In this document: one piece after another, positions 54,738-62,297 of the stretch
Position numbering within the stretch: the stretch's first letter is position 1
Layout: the number at the start of each line of letters is the position of its first letter
Assembly: GCA_902779085.1 (NCBI GenBank)
Contig: CACYZY010000006.1
Coordinates: 84,415-148,414, forward strand
Source: an uncultured Bacteroidales bacterium
GTDB lineage: Bacteria > Bacteroidota > Bacteroidia > Bacteroidales > Bacteroidaceae
DNA: 64,000 nt
Reading direction: 5' to 3'
Translations under genes and position numbers: made by a program
The notes under the pieces: model-generated
What the model saw: only the letters and a program-made list of their open reading frames with translations
Told to the model about the DNA's origin: nothing
Databases searched by the model: none

Positions 54738-56609
54738 TTAGAAGTTAATGATATTTTCTCTATAGCCATCCCCAAAGATGAACTTCGGACTGTATATCTC
54801 AACAACCTTTATTACCTTCCCATCTACTCGCTTACTAATCGGGTCAGAGCATTCAAACCATCTGTGCAGTTCTTTTGCCTTTGCCTTATGGTTGGTGATG
54901 CCTAATTCCCTGTATGCTTCTTCTATTAAAGCGTTTGCCTTAGCGACTGAGATGGAATCTGGAGTATTGATGGTATTTGTTATCATCTTGGCTAATCGCT
55001 ATTCTATAGTCTTATCGCTCTCCAGACTTATCAAGGCATTTTCTATGGACTTCTTCACAAACCGCAAACTCTTTACTTTCTCTGTGCCTAATTTATGGTA
55101 TGCTTCTTTGACCAATGGCTGTTCACGTTCCAATACTAACAGTTGTGGAGAGAATCGATCATCGGAGATAATATCAGCGTATTGCAAGAATGCCTACTAA
55201 AAAGAGAGTTTCTTGGTAGATATGCTATCATCTACTTTGAGATAATCAGCTTTGGTTGTTTCAATCCCATTATCTTCATAGCCTTTAGCGAGACTAATTC
55301 CATTCTTGTATATCAGTTCATTCACTTGGAAATTGTATAGTTCCAACTTTGGCAGCATATCATTCAATGTAAATTGGTCGTGAATGCTATCATAAGTCAT
55401 GTACCACTTGTTAAGATTCTGCTTTAGGTTATCCCTGAGATAGTCTTTCACGTCCTTGTCTGTTGCACTATTGAAGAAATCTACAGTCTTTTGGGCTTTC
55501 TCTAATGCTGCGCTGGTCTTAGCCTTCATCTGTTCAAAGGTCATATCGAGATTTAGTTTCTTTTTGTGGTTGCTCTGAAAGATATGAACTAAGAAATTCC
55601 GAAATGGGTTGGTCTTAGTGCGAATACGACCCGCTATCTAAGGTATGTCACTATCGATGCTTGCCAGTGTATGAGGATTGGATGCGCTGCTCACGACAAA
55701 GCAAAGACCAGTATCACTAAAGAAGTCTGCACCCTCAAAAGACTTAGACGTTATGAAGTTGAACATTTTGTTAGGATTACGGCTGTTACTGATTCTATAT
55801 CCTGTTAGCTTCTCTTGGTTTTCGGGAGTGTCAGCACAAATTATTCTTACTTCTTCATTGTTAAGATGGCAGTGCTTCAATATATTGACAATATCGGTTA
55901 CACTGTTGATGAAGAAAAAGGCTTCATAGCTCTTTATTCCCTCTTTGGAAGTTATGAAGCCATCTCTCTTATAGGCATTGATGATATTGGCAGCTAAAGC
56001 ATAAGGCTTGTTTGTCTGCTGTAGTTCCACCTTCAATGTATCTACATATTTTTTATCCCATTCCGCTTCTAACTCTTCTACATCTTCTAAACAAGAGGGC
56101 TTAAAAGAGGGGAGTATCGGGGTAGCAGACATGAAGCAGAATGACTTGAACTGTCTAAAGTTATCTAAGACACCATCAATGGCTTTCTGTCTGTAGGAAT
56201 AAGCTTTGAGCAAGCAATGGTATTCGTCTATCAATACTCTGTAGTTTTTTGGCTCTATGTAATCTAAGAGTTTCGGCACTTTATCATAGGTACAGATAAT
56301 CTTCTTGATTCCCTCTTTGATTAGATAATCTGAAAGACTGTCTTTAACTAAGGTGTCAAATTTCCCGAATAGTCCATACACCTCTTGACTGTTGCCGTTG
56401 AAAGTAAGCAAAGAAGTGCCTGCATCTGTGCGATTCGTTTTGTTAATAATCAGCTCCGTAGTCGGAACTGCAATCACGTAATCTTCTCTGTTGTGTAAGG
56501 CAATGGTAGTAGCACCACACCCTGTTACGACCTTGTTAAAAATGCAATTGTACGGTAAATCCTATAAGTGAAGGAAACCGTCTGTAGATGTAATCGGTAG
56601 TTTTTTCAT
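54738..56609 (-). CDS. SF2 (DEAD-like) helicase with five in-frame TAG codons (read as Gln?)
   Basis: 623 sense codons from ATG 56609 to TAA 54738-54740. TAG at codons 16 (56562-56564), 324 (55638-55640), 471-472 (55194-55199) and 537 (54999-55001); no other stop and no frameshift. Helicase motifs run across them: Walker A variant VVTGCGATTIAL (about 27-38), DEYH box VLIDEYH, motif III SATP, motif V-like TSKSFEGADF, and motif VI as TAG-IAGRIR, where the family has QxxGRxR. The protein belongs to the helicase type with the GCGATT loop found on Bacteroidetes phages and mobile elements. In a standard-code host only a 15-residue peptide and internal fragments could be made. Likely replication gene of a TAG-recoded phage-like element. 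Confidence 0.85.
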
Positions 56610-57033
56610 ATTACGTTACCATATATTTGTTAGGAGTGAATCTAAAAAATAGGGTGTATCTAAAATGAGCTTGTAACCATTTTCCATTTTCTTATATAAA
56701 GGAGATAATCTGCAAGAAACGGTTACATCAGAAGTCAAAGAAAAAGCACCTCTCTTTTTCTTACTATATGGAAAGGTGCTTCTCTCTCTTCTTCAATATA
56801 TATAGTAACCGTAAATTGGTTTTCCTTGCTTACTTATATAAGGAGTTTGGAAAAGATAAGAGGGGAAAAGATTAATTGTCAATCTTATCTATCCAATAAT
56901 ATTTGCTCTGATTTCGGAATCCAAGTCAAAAAATGTTAATCTCTTGCTATACACGGAATCGCTTCATAAAGTCCGAAACTGAGGATGGCTGCTATTTTTA
57001 TTTGGTTTTCTCTTAAATAAAGAATATAGTTGT
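56610..57033. other. Non-coding region with TTATATA-centred repeats and a hairpin
   Basis: 424 bp upstream of the recoded operon. Two related units: GTAACC (56673-56678), TTATATAAAGGAG (56692-56704), GGTTAC (56721-56726); and GTAACC (56805-56810), TTATATAAGGAG (56834-56845). Between them a hairpin AAGCACCT / AGGTGCTT (56744-56751 / 56774-56781) followed on the minus strand by a T-rich tract, terminator-like. No convincing gene. Confidence 0.5.
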
Positions 57034-57129
57034 ATGTATAGACAAGAGAAACAAAAAGCCTTCCAATATAATTCACAATCATATAATAGATTAATTAAGT
57101 ACTTAACCTTTAAATATTTAGTCATAGCT

Positions 57130-57258
57130 ATGACAAACAATTTGGATTTAAAAAACTATTTCGGAAATCTGGTTGGTTTGAAAGGAGTGCCGACCAACAA
57201 CACTTTTCAGATGCAGCAAGAGAAACCTCATTTAATTAAGAGAACCTCTAAAAAGTAA
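57130..57258 (+). CDS. Small basic protein, unknown
   Basis: 42 residues from ATG 57130 (MTNNLDLKNYFGNLVGLKG...), Lys/Gln-rich with basic end IKRTSKK, stop TAA. The frame is open back to an ATG at 57034, giving 74 residues, but the added part is low-complexity and less gene-like. A terminator-type hairpin follows (57286-57353). It is the only plus-strand candidate in the island. Function unknown; could be a small phage or regulatory protein. Confidence 0.4.
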   Translation: MTNNLDLKNYFGNLVGLKGVPTNNTFQMQQEKPHLIKRTSKK

Positions 57259-57285
57259 CTAAGAGGCAAAAACAGAGAAAGAAAG

Positions 57286-57353
57286 AGCCAACCTACTACT
57301 ACTCAATTCCGAATCAGGTGAATGAGTAAGTATGTAAGTTGGCTTCTTTTTTT
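57286..57353 (+). terminator. Hairpin with long loop and T-run after the small protein gene
   Basis: Arms AGCCAAC (57286-57292) and GTTGGCT (57338-57344), followed by TCTTTTTTT (57345-57353). The 45-base loop is long for a terminator. Confidence 0.5.
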
Positions 57354-57370
57354 AGTTAGATAGTCTGCGA

Positions 57371-57446
57371 GAATGAGAGAGGTGACTTTTTTAGAGAGGG
57401 GTATATAAAAGCAAAATATCCAGAAAAAAGTCACCCAATCTCTCTT
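57371..57446. repeat. Inverted-repeat element with AGGGGTATATAA core (left copy)
   Basis: Perfect 12-bp arms GGTGACTTTTTT (57381-57392) and AAAAAAGTCACC (57424-57435), outer GAGAGA/TCTCTC pairing, and the core AGGGGTATATAA (57397-57408). It lies just downstream of the DUF2442-HTH gene; a look-alike lies upstream of the pair at 58215-58279. Confidence 0.75.
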
Positions 57447-57452
57447 ACTTAC

Positions 57453-57881
57453 TTAAAAGCAAGCAGCTACCATTTCTTTACCTAACTTATGAATATGGTC
57501 AAGTATGGTTTTCTCTTTTTCTGGCGATGGCTTTTTGAAACCATTGATATAGTTCCGCAACAAAGAGGCATTCATACCAAGAGAACGGGCAAATTCAGCC
57601 ACATTGATTTCTTTGTGGGTTAAGAAGAAACGCTGCAATGGGGTTGGCTCTGCATCTTCATAGGCAAAACTCTCAAAACTTATATCCTCGTCAAGATTGC
57701 GCCAATGGATGCCATCGAAGCCGAAAGTGTATTGTAGGCGTTCTTCATCGGAGGCGGCTCTCAACTTAGGGTACCAAAGCAATGACTGGCTGTAAACTTT
57801 TCCATCTTCGTCACAGCCAAATATATGCTCGTTGTCGAACCATATCTTAGTAATCTTCTTTATCATAGCTTCATCCTCCAT
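57453..57881 (-). CDS. DUF2442 domain fused to a helix-turn-helix
   Basis: 142 residues. N-terminal DUF2442 (about 5-80: ITKIWFDNEHIFGCDEDGKVYSQSLLWYPKL, written here in part; segment FGFDGIHWRNLDEDISFESF), then a helix-turn-helix of the XRE kind (about 95-135: EINVAEFARSLGMNASLLRN, YINGFKKPSP). Five bases after the DUF4160 gene, so co-transcribed. DUF4160/DUF2442 pairs are widespread and have been suggested to act like toxin-antitoxin modules; the HTH half would be the DNA-binding, self-regulating partner (inference). Ends in TAA; no in-frame TAG. Confidence 0.82.
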   Translation of the reverse strand: MEDEAMIKKITKIWFDNEHIFGCDEDGKVYSQSLLWYPKLRAASDEERLQYTFGFDGIHWRNLDEDISFESFAYEDAEPTPLQRFFLTHKEINVAEFARSLGMNASLLRNYINGFKKPSPEKEKTILDHIHKLGKEMVAACF

Positions 57882-57886
57882 CTTTT

Positions 57887-58126
57887 TTAGTTATTAAAAT
57901 GCTCGTTCCAACGCTTTATGATAATATCTGCATTCTCATCAATAACAGCCTTAATCTTCTTAAAGTCACCAGCCTTGATGTTCTGCTTTTCGGTCAGCAC
58001 AAACTCAGAGCCGTTCCACTCAAATTTCGCCATTCCGCCATTTCCCTCTACATGGATATGCAAAGGCTCATGTTCCTTACTGTAGAAGAAGAACGAAAAA
58101 CCAAAGAATCTAAACACTTCTGGCAT
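57887..58126 (-). CDS. DUF4160 domain protein
   Basis: 79 residues matching DUF4160 end to end: VFRFFGFSFFFYSKEHEPLH, HVEGNGGMAKFEWNG and the tail of lysine-rich helix KKIKAVIDENADIIIKRW. No known catalytic residues. First gene of the pair with DUF2442-HTH. A TATCTTTG -7 box lies 33 bp upstream. Confidence 0.85.
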   Translation of the reverse strand: MPEVFRFFGFSFFFYSKEHEPLHIHVEGNGGMAKFEWNGSEFVLTEKQNIKAGDFKKIKAVIDENADIIIKRWNEHFNN

Positions 58127-58158
58127 ATCTTTTACTTTTTAAGGTTATAATTTCACGG

Positions 58159-58166
58159 CAAAGATA
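58159..58166 (-). promoter_or_regulatory. -7 box of the DUF4160/DUF2442 pair
   Basis: TATCTTTG on the minus strand, a host-type -7 element; no clear TTTG -33 at the right distance. Confidence 0.5.
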
Positions 58167-58214
58167 GGAATTATTTTTGATACCATGAAGCATTTGGGTG
58201 TCTTTTTGGAAAGG

Positions 58215-58279
58215 AGGTGACAAAATCGGATTTTTCTGTAAGGGGTATATAAGAACAGAATTTTGTTAAATTGTCACCT
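58215..58279. repeat. Inverted-repeat element with AGGGGTATATAA core (right copy)
   Basis: Arms AGGTGACA (58215-58222) and TGTCACCT (58272-58279), inner arms CAAAAT (58221-58226) / ATTTTG (58260-58265), and the 12-mer core AGGGGTATATAA (58241-58252), identical to the core of the left copy at 57371-57446. The two copies bracket the DUF4160/DUF2442 genes. Confidence 0.75.
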
Positions 58280-58398
58280 TCTCTCTTTGATTTAGTTTAG
58301 AAGATACGCTATCGTAATAAGCCCACAACAACATTGGATTCTTCGACTGGTCAATGTATTTAGATAGTCTTGATTGCCGCAACGATGCAGATCTCAAT
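58266..58398 (-). pseudogene. 3' remnant of an unknown gene
   Basis: An open frame without a start codon (44 codons: ...RQSRLSKYIDQSKNPMLLW..., ending in KLNQREKVTI, TAA at 58266-58268), directly after the stop of the next gene upstream. It looks like a C-terminal helical tail. Its end overlaps the right inverted-repeat element. Confidence 0.35.
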
Positions 58399-58403
58399 TC
58401 TTA

Positions 58404-58892
58404 TTATTTCTTTCTTCTGCATATCCAATCAACGAATTTATCCCATCTTCTATGATAAGGCTTTGCAATATAAGCTAATAATCCATTCACTAATACTATG
58501 AGCATAAACAGATAGACATATATGACCAGATTTACATGCTCGTATGTCGTATTGAGTTCGGCGGCAATTCGTTTCAAATCGTTCATACACATATCAAAAG
58601 AGGTACTATTATAGATAGTATCGGTGTAATAAGCCCAAATGAGAATGGTAAACGTGATGTAACAAGCCGTATATAGCCAAGCAAAGGGTAGTGCCAGAAC
58701 GCTCAGCCACCTTCCTTTATTGACTACAATTCTGTGTATCAGCCCAAAAGTGATGGGTAAAGTGGTGAGAATACAAAGTACTGGCCAGAGGTAGATGCAG
58801 ATGTAAACGCTTGTGTCTTGATAACTCCAACCAAAACACAGTCCTATCAGATACAACAGTCCGCAGAGTAAGGTGAAAATAATCTTACTCAT
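58404..58892 (-). CDS. Multi-pass membrane protein, unknown
   Basis: 162 residues with four predicted transmembrane helices (about 4-22, 28-50, 62-88, 122-145) and a basic C-terminus (HRRWDKFVDWICRRKK). No family recognised. Overlaps the preceding small membrane gene by 4 bp (ATGA), so both are made together. Small multi-pass proteins in such arrays are often immunity proteins against pore-forming toxins; here that is speculation. Confidence 0.7.
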   Translation of the reverse strand: MSKIIFTLLCGLLYLIGLCFGWSYQDTSVYICIYLWPVLCILTTLPITFGLIHRIVVNKGRWLSVLALPFAWLYTACYITFTILIWAYYTDTIYNSTSFDMCMNDLKRIAAELNTTYEHVNLVIYVYLFMLIVLVNGLLAYIAKPYHRRWDKFVDWICRRKK

Positions 58893-59083
58893 TTCTTCTT
58901 TAATCTTTTATTCATGTAATATACTCCTGCTGTCAACAAACAGAGAATGATGAAATATGGCAAATAGCCCCAAAACACGTTGGTAATAGCGGTACTTAAA
59001 GGAAGCCCACCGTAGCGAACATCTAAGCCTCCAAAAAGTACGATGTTTACCATCTTGCTTATAATTGAAAAAAACTCACTCAT
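58889..59083 (-). CDS. Small membrane protein, unknown
   Basis: 64 residues, a hydrophobic N-terminal stretch (SIISKMVNIVLFGG) and one clear transmembrane helix (about 38-56, YLPYFIILCLLTAGVYYM) followed by KRLKKK. Coupled to the gene at 58404-58892. Confidence 0.6.
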   Translation of the reverse strand: MSEFFSIISKMVNIVLFGGLDVRYGGLPLSTAITNVFWGYLPYFIILCLLTAGVYYMNKRLKKK

Positions 59084-59164
59084 ATTTATAGCTTCATTGT
59101 ATTGTTTACCTCTTCTATTATGACACTTGTTTCTTTCCTTGATTATAGATTTAAGAATCCGTAT

Positions 59165-59461
59165 TTATAGTGTATCAACAAATCTCATTAATGCTCCTCC
59201 GATTATAAAAGCGGCAGCAAAGAGAATAAAAGTACTTATCCAAAACAACCACTTAATTATAGTAGTACGTTTAAGATACAGAGCCAAACCTGTAAGCACA
59301 ATATAAAACACTATTATGCCACAAACCAAAAGCATGATGATAATCCACAACTCACTATAAGATAGTCCAATAGATTTAGCAAATTCATTGGATAACCAGA
59401 TAATATAGTTACAAATATCATCTGTCTTTGAACTCGGATTAGAGATTAATTCATTTGTCAT
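59165..59461 (-). CDS. Small membrane protein, two helices, unknown
   Basis: 98 residues: polar N-terminus (1-38), then transmembrane helices about 39-62 (LWIIIMLLVCGIIVFYIVL) and 72-93 (LFWISTFILFAAAFIIGGAL). No family recognised. 12 bp after the DUF1810 gene; likely same transcript. Confidence 0.6.
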   Translation of the reverse strand: MTNELISNPSSKTDDICNYIIWLSNEFAKSIGLSYSELWIIIMLLVCGIIVFYIVLTGLALYLKRTTIIKWLFWISTFILFAAAFIIGGALMRFVDTL

Positions 59462-59473
59462 CTTTATGTATTG

Positions 59474-59872
59474 TTAATTCCATCCATATTTAGCAATCAT
59501 CTTCTTAAATATCGGCTCGTCTGAAACAGAAGCAAACAATAGCATAGAAGAACGAAATTTAATTACATCATTTCCAAAAATCTCGTAAGCTGATTTCTCT
59601 TTGTTATCCAAGACAGCTTGTGTTGCCTCAATCAGTCTCTCACGTAATACAGGGTGATTGATATATGCCTCTGCTTCTTCTCGTCCATTGATGCCATAAA
59701 ATTCGGAAAGGTATGAATGACCCAAACCTTTCATTTGAGGAAAGACATACCATATCCAATGAGTCCTTTTATAACCTGCCTTTATTTCTTCAAGAGCTGT
59801 TGCATAGGTTTCAGTCCCCTCGTCAACTAAGCCAGAATCCTGAGCATTTAAAAATCGCTTTAAGTAGAACAT
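59474..59872 (-). CDS. DUF1810 family protein
   Basis: 132 residues matching DUF1810: FLNAQDSGLVDEGTETYATA, KRTHWIWYVFPQMKGLG, SEFYGINGREEAEAYINHP and the ending of the family, IFGNDVIKFRSSMLLF. All-helical cytosolic fold of unknown role. Four bases after the gene upstream. Confidence 0.88.
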   Translation of the reverse strand: MFYLKRFLNAQDSGLVDEGTETYATALEEIKAGYKRTHWIWYVFPQMKGLGHSYLSEFYGINGREEAEAYINHPVLRERLIEATQAVLDNKEKSAYEIFGNDVIKFRSSMLLFASVSDEPIFKKMIAKYGWN

Positions 59873-59876
59873 AATA

Positions 59877-60248
59877 TCAATCGAATTCTTTTAATGCTTG
59901 TTTATAAATAGGGTTATTTGGGAAATGTTCAGCATAAGATTCTATTGCTTTATGCATATGAAATATCATATCGTCTGTGAATTTTCCTTTTAGATAATCT
60001 TTTCCCCACAATATCACAGTTTTAGCGGCATCTTCAAATCGATTTTCATCACGTTCAATACTTTCAAAGAATTCGTCAAAGCTACAAGAATATACTCCGC
60101 CATATTTTGTTGTAGTAGGGAATAACGCTTCTATATAAGACATTCCTAATTTTAAAGTATGTTCGGCTTCTCTGAAATTAGATTCTCCAAATGTAGTAGC
60201 TATTGCACATCCTACATGAGTTGTTATTATTTGTTCATCTTCTTCCAT
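59877..60248 (-). CDS. Small acidic protein, unknown
   Basis: 123 residues, acidic and helical, no signal or membrane segment. Notable segments: CSFDEFFESIERDENRFEDA and HMHKAIESYAEHFPNNP, the latter TPR-like. No family recognised. Size and charge resemble immunity proteins, but nothing proves it. Confidence 0.6.
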   Translation of the reverse strand: MEEDEQIITTHVGCAIATTFGESNFREAEHTLKLGMSYIEALFPTTTKYGGVYSCSFDEFFESIERDENRFEDAAKTVILWGKDYLKGKFTDDMIFHMHKAIESYAEHFPNNPIYKQALKEFD

Positions 60249-60278
60249 CTCCTATATTTTTTAATTAAACAATTTATT

Positions 60279-60487
60279 TTAATTTTTACGTGGAACTAAT
60301 TTAACTTTTCCTCCTTTTTTGAGAGTGAAAGCGCCTTTCCCACCATCAAAATTAAATGTATTTAAAAGGAATTTGACATCTGGTGTATCAAATCCGAAGT
60401 TATATTCATCAATTGGCTATCCTAAAGTGTTGGATCAGCAATATTCTCAGCCCATTGTGCAAATTCATTCTTTGGTTTTTCTATCAT
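60279..60487 (-). pseudogene. Gene remnant with a TAG and a frame change
   Basis: From ATG 60487 the frame reads MIEKPKNEFAQWAENIADPT then TAG (60422-60424); a second frame of the same strand continues with PIDEYNFGFDTPDVKFLLN and ends in LKKGGKVKLVPRKN, TAA at 60279-60281. Joining both needs a one-base shift near 60410. Fragment of an unknown gene, probably decayed. Confidence 0.45.
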
Positions 60488-60543
60488 CTTTTTTGTATAT
60501 CAAAATCAATTCCACCTATATTTAGCCAATACTTGCTTTTTCA

Positions 60544-61089
60544 TTAATGATTAAGAATATAGGCTTTAATTAAAGAAGCATGAGAAAGAGGTTTAGAAGC
60601 ATTTTCTACATTTTCATTGGTGTTATAATCCAGAAGTACAACAGTTTTACTTTGCTGTATTATTCTAATTTTATTCACCAAATCAGCACATTTATGTTCA
60701 AGAACCCAATTATATGCTGGGACATAAATTAATTTACGAGCCTCTATATATCCAAGTAAATTATAAGGTTTATCCCATTCGCCATAAACATGTCCTAAAC
60801 ATTTACCATATACACGAGTAGAACGCTTTAAACCTTTCATAGCATGGTTATGAACAGTTAAAATACTTGGACCTTCATTTTCAAATACTTTTAAGCCTTG
60901 CCAAATTCCCTCTACTGAACACCCATACATTCCTTCATACCCAGGAATTGGGATAGAATCATGAGGATAGAACGGACTTAATTTCTTAAATTCGTCAGTA
61001 GCTTTACTTGTTACATCAATAATAACACAGTCAGGATATTCTTTCTTTATCCTTTCAATTGAGCATTTCTTGTTTTTGATTACTATCAT
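60544..61089 (-). CDS. Putative DUF6939-type protein, unknown
   Basis: 181 residues from ATG 61089 (a GTG at 61119 is in frame but less likely). Central segment KLSPFYPHDSIPIPGYEG with CSVEGIWQGLKVFE is the recognisable part of this family, in which an exposed loop precedes an EGIWQGLK helix. Also RSTRVYGKCLGHVYG. No catalytic site can be named. Cytosolic. Confidence 0.6.
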   Translation of the reverse strand: MIVIKNKKCSIERIKKEYPDCVIIDVTSKATDEFKKLSPFYPHDSIPIPGYEGMYGCSVEGIWQGLKVFENEGPSILTVHNHAMKGLKRSTRVYGKCLGHVYGEWDKPYNLLGYIEARKLIYVPAYNWVLEHKCADLVNKIRIIQQSKTVVLLDYNTNENVENASKPLSHASLIKAYILNH

Positions 61090-61195
61090 AGGTTTAAGAA
61101 TTTTCAAAATAAAAAGCACTTGTATTTATTCCAGCAACCCAAGTGCAAAATTAACTGACTTTCACCAGAAAGGGGATTAATTATCCGGAGCTAAG

Positions 61196-61402
61196 TTAAC
61201 TTCTCTTAAATCTAGGTTTAAGATTAGATTTGCTTAAGCGTCCTCCTTTTTTCCACTCTAATATAGAGTAGTTTTTGGGCTAAAATATTATATCAGTAGT
61301 TGGTCTTGCTCCATCCACTATGTCAGTAATGATTCCTAAAGAAGGATCTTTTAATGCAATTAGGGCTAAAATAGATGTTACTATAATATAAGCAAAATGC
61401 AT
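61196..61402 (-). CDS. Short open frame with one in-frame TAG, unknown
   Basis: From ATG 61402, three bases after the stop of the upstream gene (so coupled), to TAA 61196-61198: 68 codons with a TAG at codon 41 (61280-61282). Before the TAG: a hydrophobic segment AYIIVTSILALIAL and IVDGARPTTDIIF; after it a basic tail (YSILEWKKGGRLSKSN). Either a 40-residue membrane peptide ending at TAG, a decayed gene, or a further gene in which TAG is sense. One site alone cannot decide. Confidence 0.4.
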
Positions 61403-61405
61403 AAA

Positions 61406-61972
61406 TCATTTTTTAAAATACTTACCTTTTACGAGGGAATCACCTATTTTCTTCATATATGTTACAACTTGCCCATTGGCATTAAATTGATGGTACTTTG
61501 TCTTTTTTTTGTCTTTTAGTAATCGATACTCTGTACCAGAGATTTGATTCCCTTTTTCATCATACCAGAAATCATCCAAATCTCCGTTTCCGATTTCTCC
61601 GCCATTGTCATGCAGAGTGCCAAATTCATCTGTATAGAATCTGTTTGGCTGCTTGGGGTCTTCAAATCTCGATATGATATAATAATAGGCATCTTGAAAT
61701 TCTTTTGCCATTTCATTAGTCCAACCTCCATTTATTTGTCTATCTTGCAAATAGGCATAAACATTACTTTTTATATTATAGATATAGTTATCTTTGTCTA
61801 ATTCAAAAGCTCCGAAACGATACATAATCTTATTTTGTTCTGCCCAAAGGTTATCTGCAAGTGTTAAGTTAAAATGTGGAGATACAAACAAGCAAAACGA
61901 ACAGAAAACAATAGCTCTTTTAATAATTGCTTCATGAAACAAATTGATATGGCTGAACTTTTTCATATTCAA
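61406..61972 (-). CDS. Exported protein, unknown
   Basis: 188 residues; an N-terminal hydrophobic stretch (about 18-40, IVFCSFCLFVSPHFNLTLAD) works as signal peptide. The mature part is rich in aromatic and charged residues, with DLDDFWYDEKGNQISGTEYR, a pattern seen in MORN-like/toxin-antitoxin-type repeats (YDEKGNQI), but no family is assigned. Stop TGA, three bases before the next start. Confidence 0.6.
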   Translation of the reverse strand: MNMKKFSHINLFHEAIIKRAIVFCSFCLFVSPHFNLTLADNLWAEQNKIMYRFGAFELDKDNYIYNIKSNVYAYLQDRQINGGWTNEMAKEFQDAYYYIISRFEDPKQPNRFYTDEFGTLHDNGGEIGNGDLDDFWYDEKGNQISGTEYRLLKDKKKTKYHQFNANGQVVTYMKKIGDSLVKGKYFKK

Positions 61973-62010
61973 TTAGTTTTTTTGGTAATTGTTATACAAA
62001 CAGTTGTTTA

Positions 62011-62286
62011 TTAACTTTTCATTTCATAGTCGTAATCACCATTAGGTAACAATCTCTTCCTGTGCCAAATATTAGAACTTTTATTGTTTGTAGCTCCACA
62101 ATTAGTACAAGTGTAGTTCACAAAAGAATTGTCATTAATGGCAGTATAACCTTTACGACCATGTACTATAGTGCCACAATATGGGCATCTTCTTTCGGGG
62201 TATCTTTTGTCCTGAACAGAATTTTTTAAAGCATTCAGAGAAAACCAGAAGATACAGGAAAATACTAATATGAGTAAAAGCAACAC
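62011..62286 (-). CDS. Membrane-anchored zinc-ribbon protein, unknown
   Basis: 91 residues: one N-terminal transmembrane helix (about 2-18) and a cytosolic part with two knuckles, CPYCG (about 34-38) and CTNCG (about 60-64), which together can bind one zinc. Ends 11 bp before... the next gene starts 12 bp away, same strand. Function unknown. Confidence 0.65.
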   Translation of the reverse strand: MLLLLILVFSCIFWFSLNALKNSVQDKRYPERRCPYCGTIVHGRKGYTAINDNSFVNYTCTNCGATNNKSSNIWHRKRLLPNGDYDYEMKS

Positions 62287-62297
62287 TTTCCTTTATT

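Noticed and set aside
54298-56609. Calling the helicase and GIY-YIG genes ordinary pseudogenes
   Set aside because: All nine in-frame stops are TAG, there is no frameshift, both frames end in TAA with a terminator behind, and one TAG replaces the invariant Q of motif VI.
57371-58279. Invertible (phase-variable) promoter for the hairpin elements
   Set aside because: The arms within each element are only about 40-60 bp apart and the two elements are in the same orientation, unlike known Bacteroides invertible promoters.
60279-60487. Treating this remnant as another TAG-recoded gene
   Set aside because: Besides the TAG it needs a frame change, so decay is the simpler explanation.
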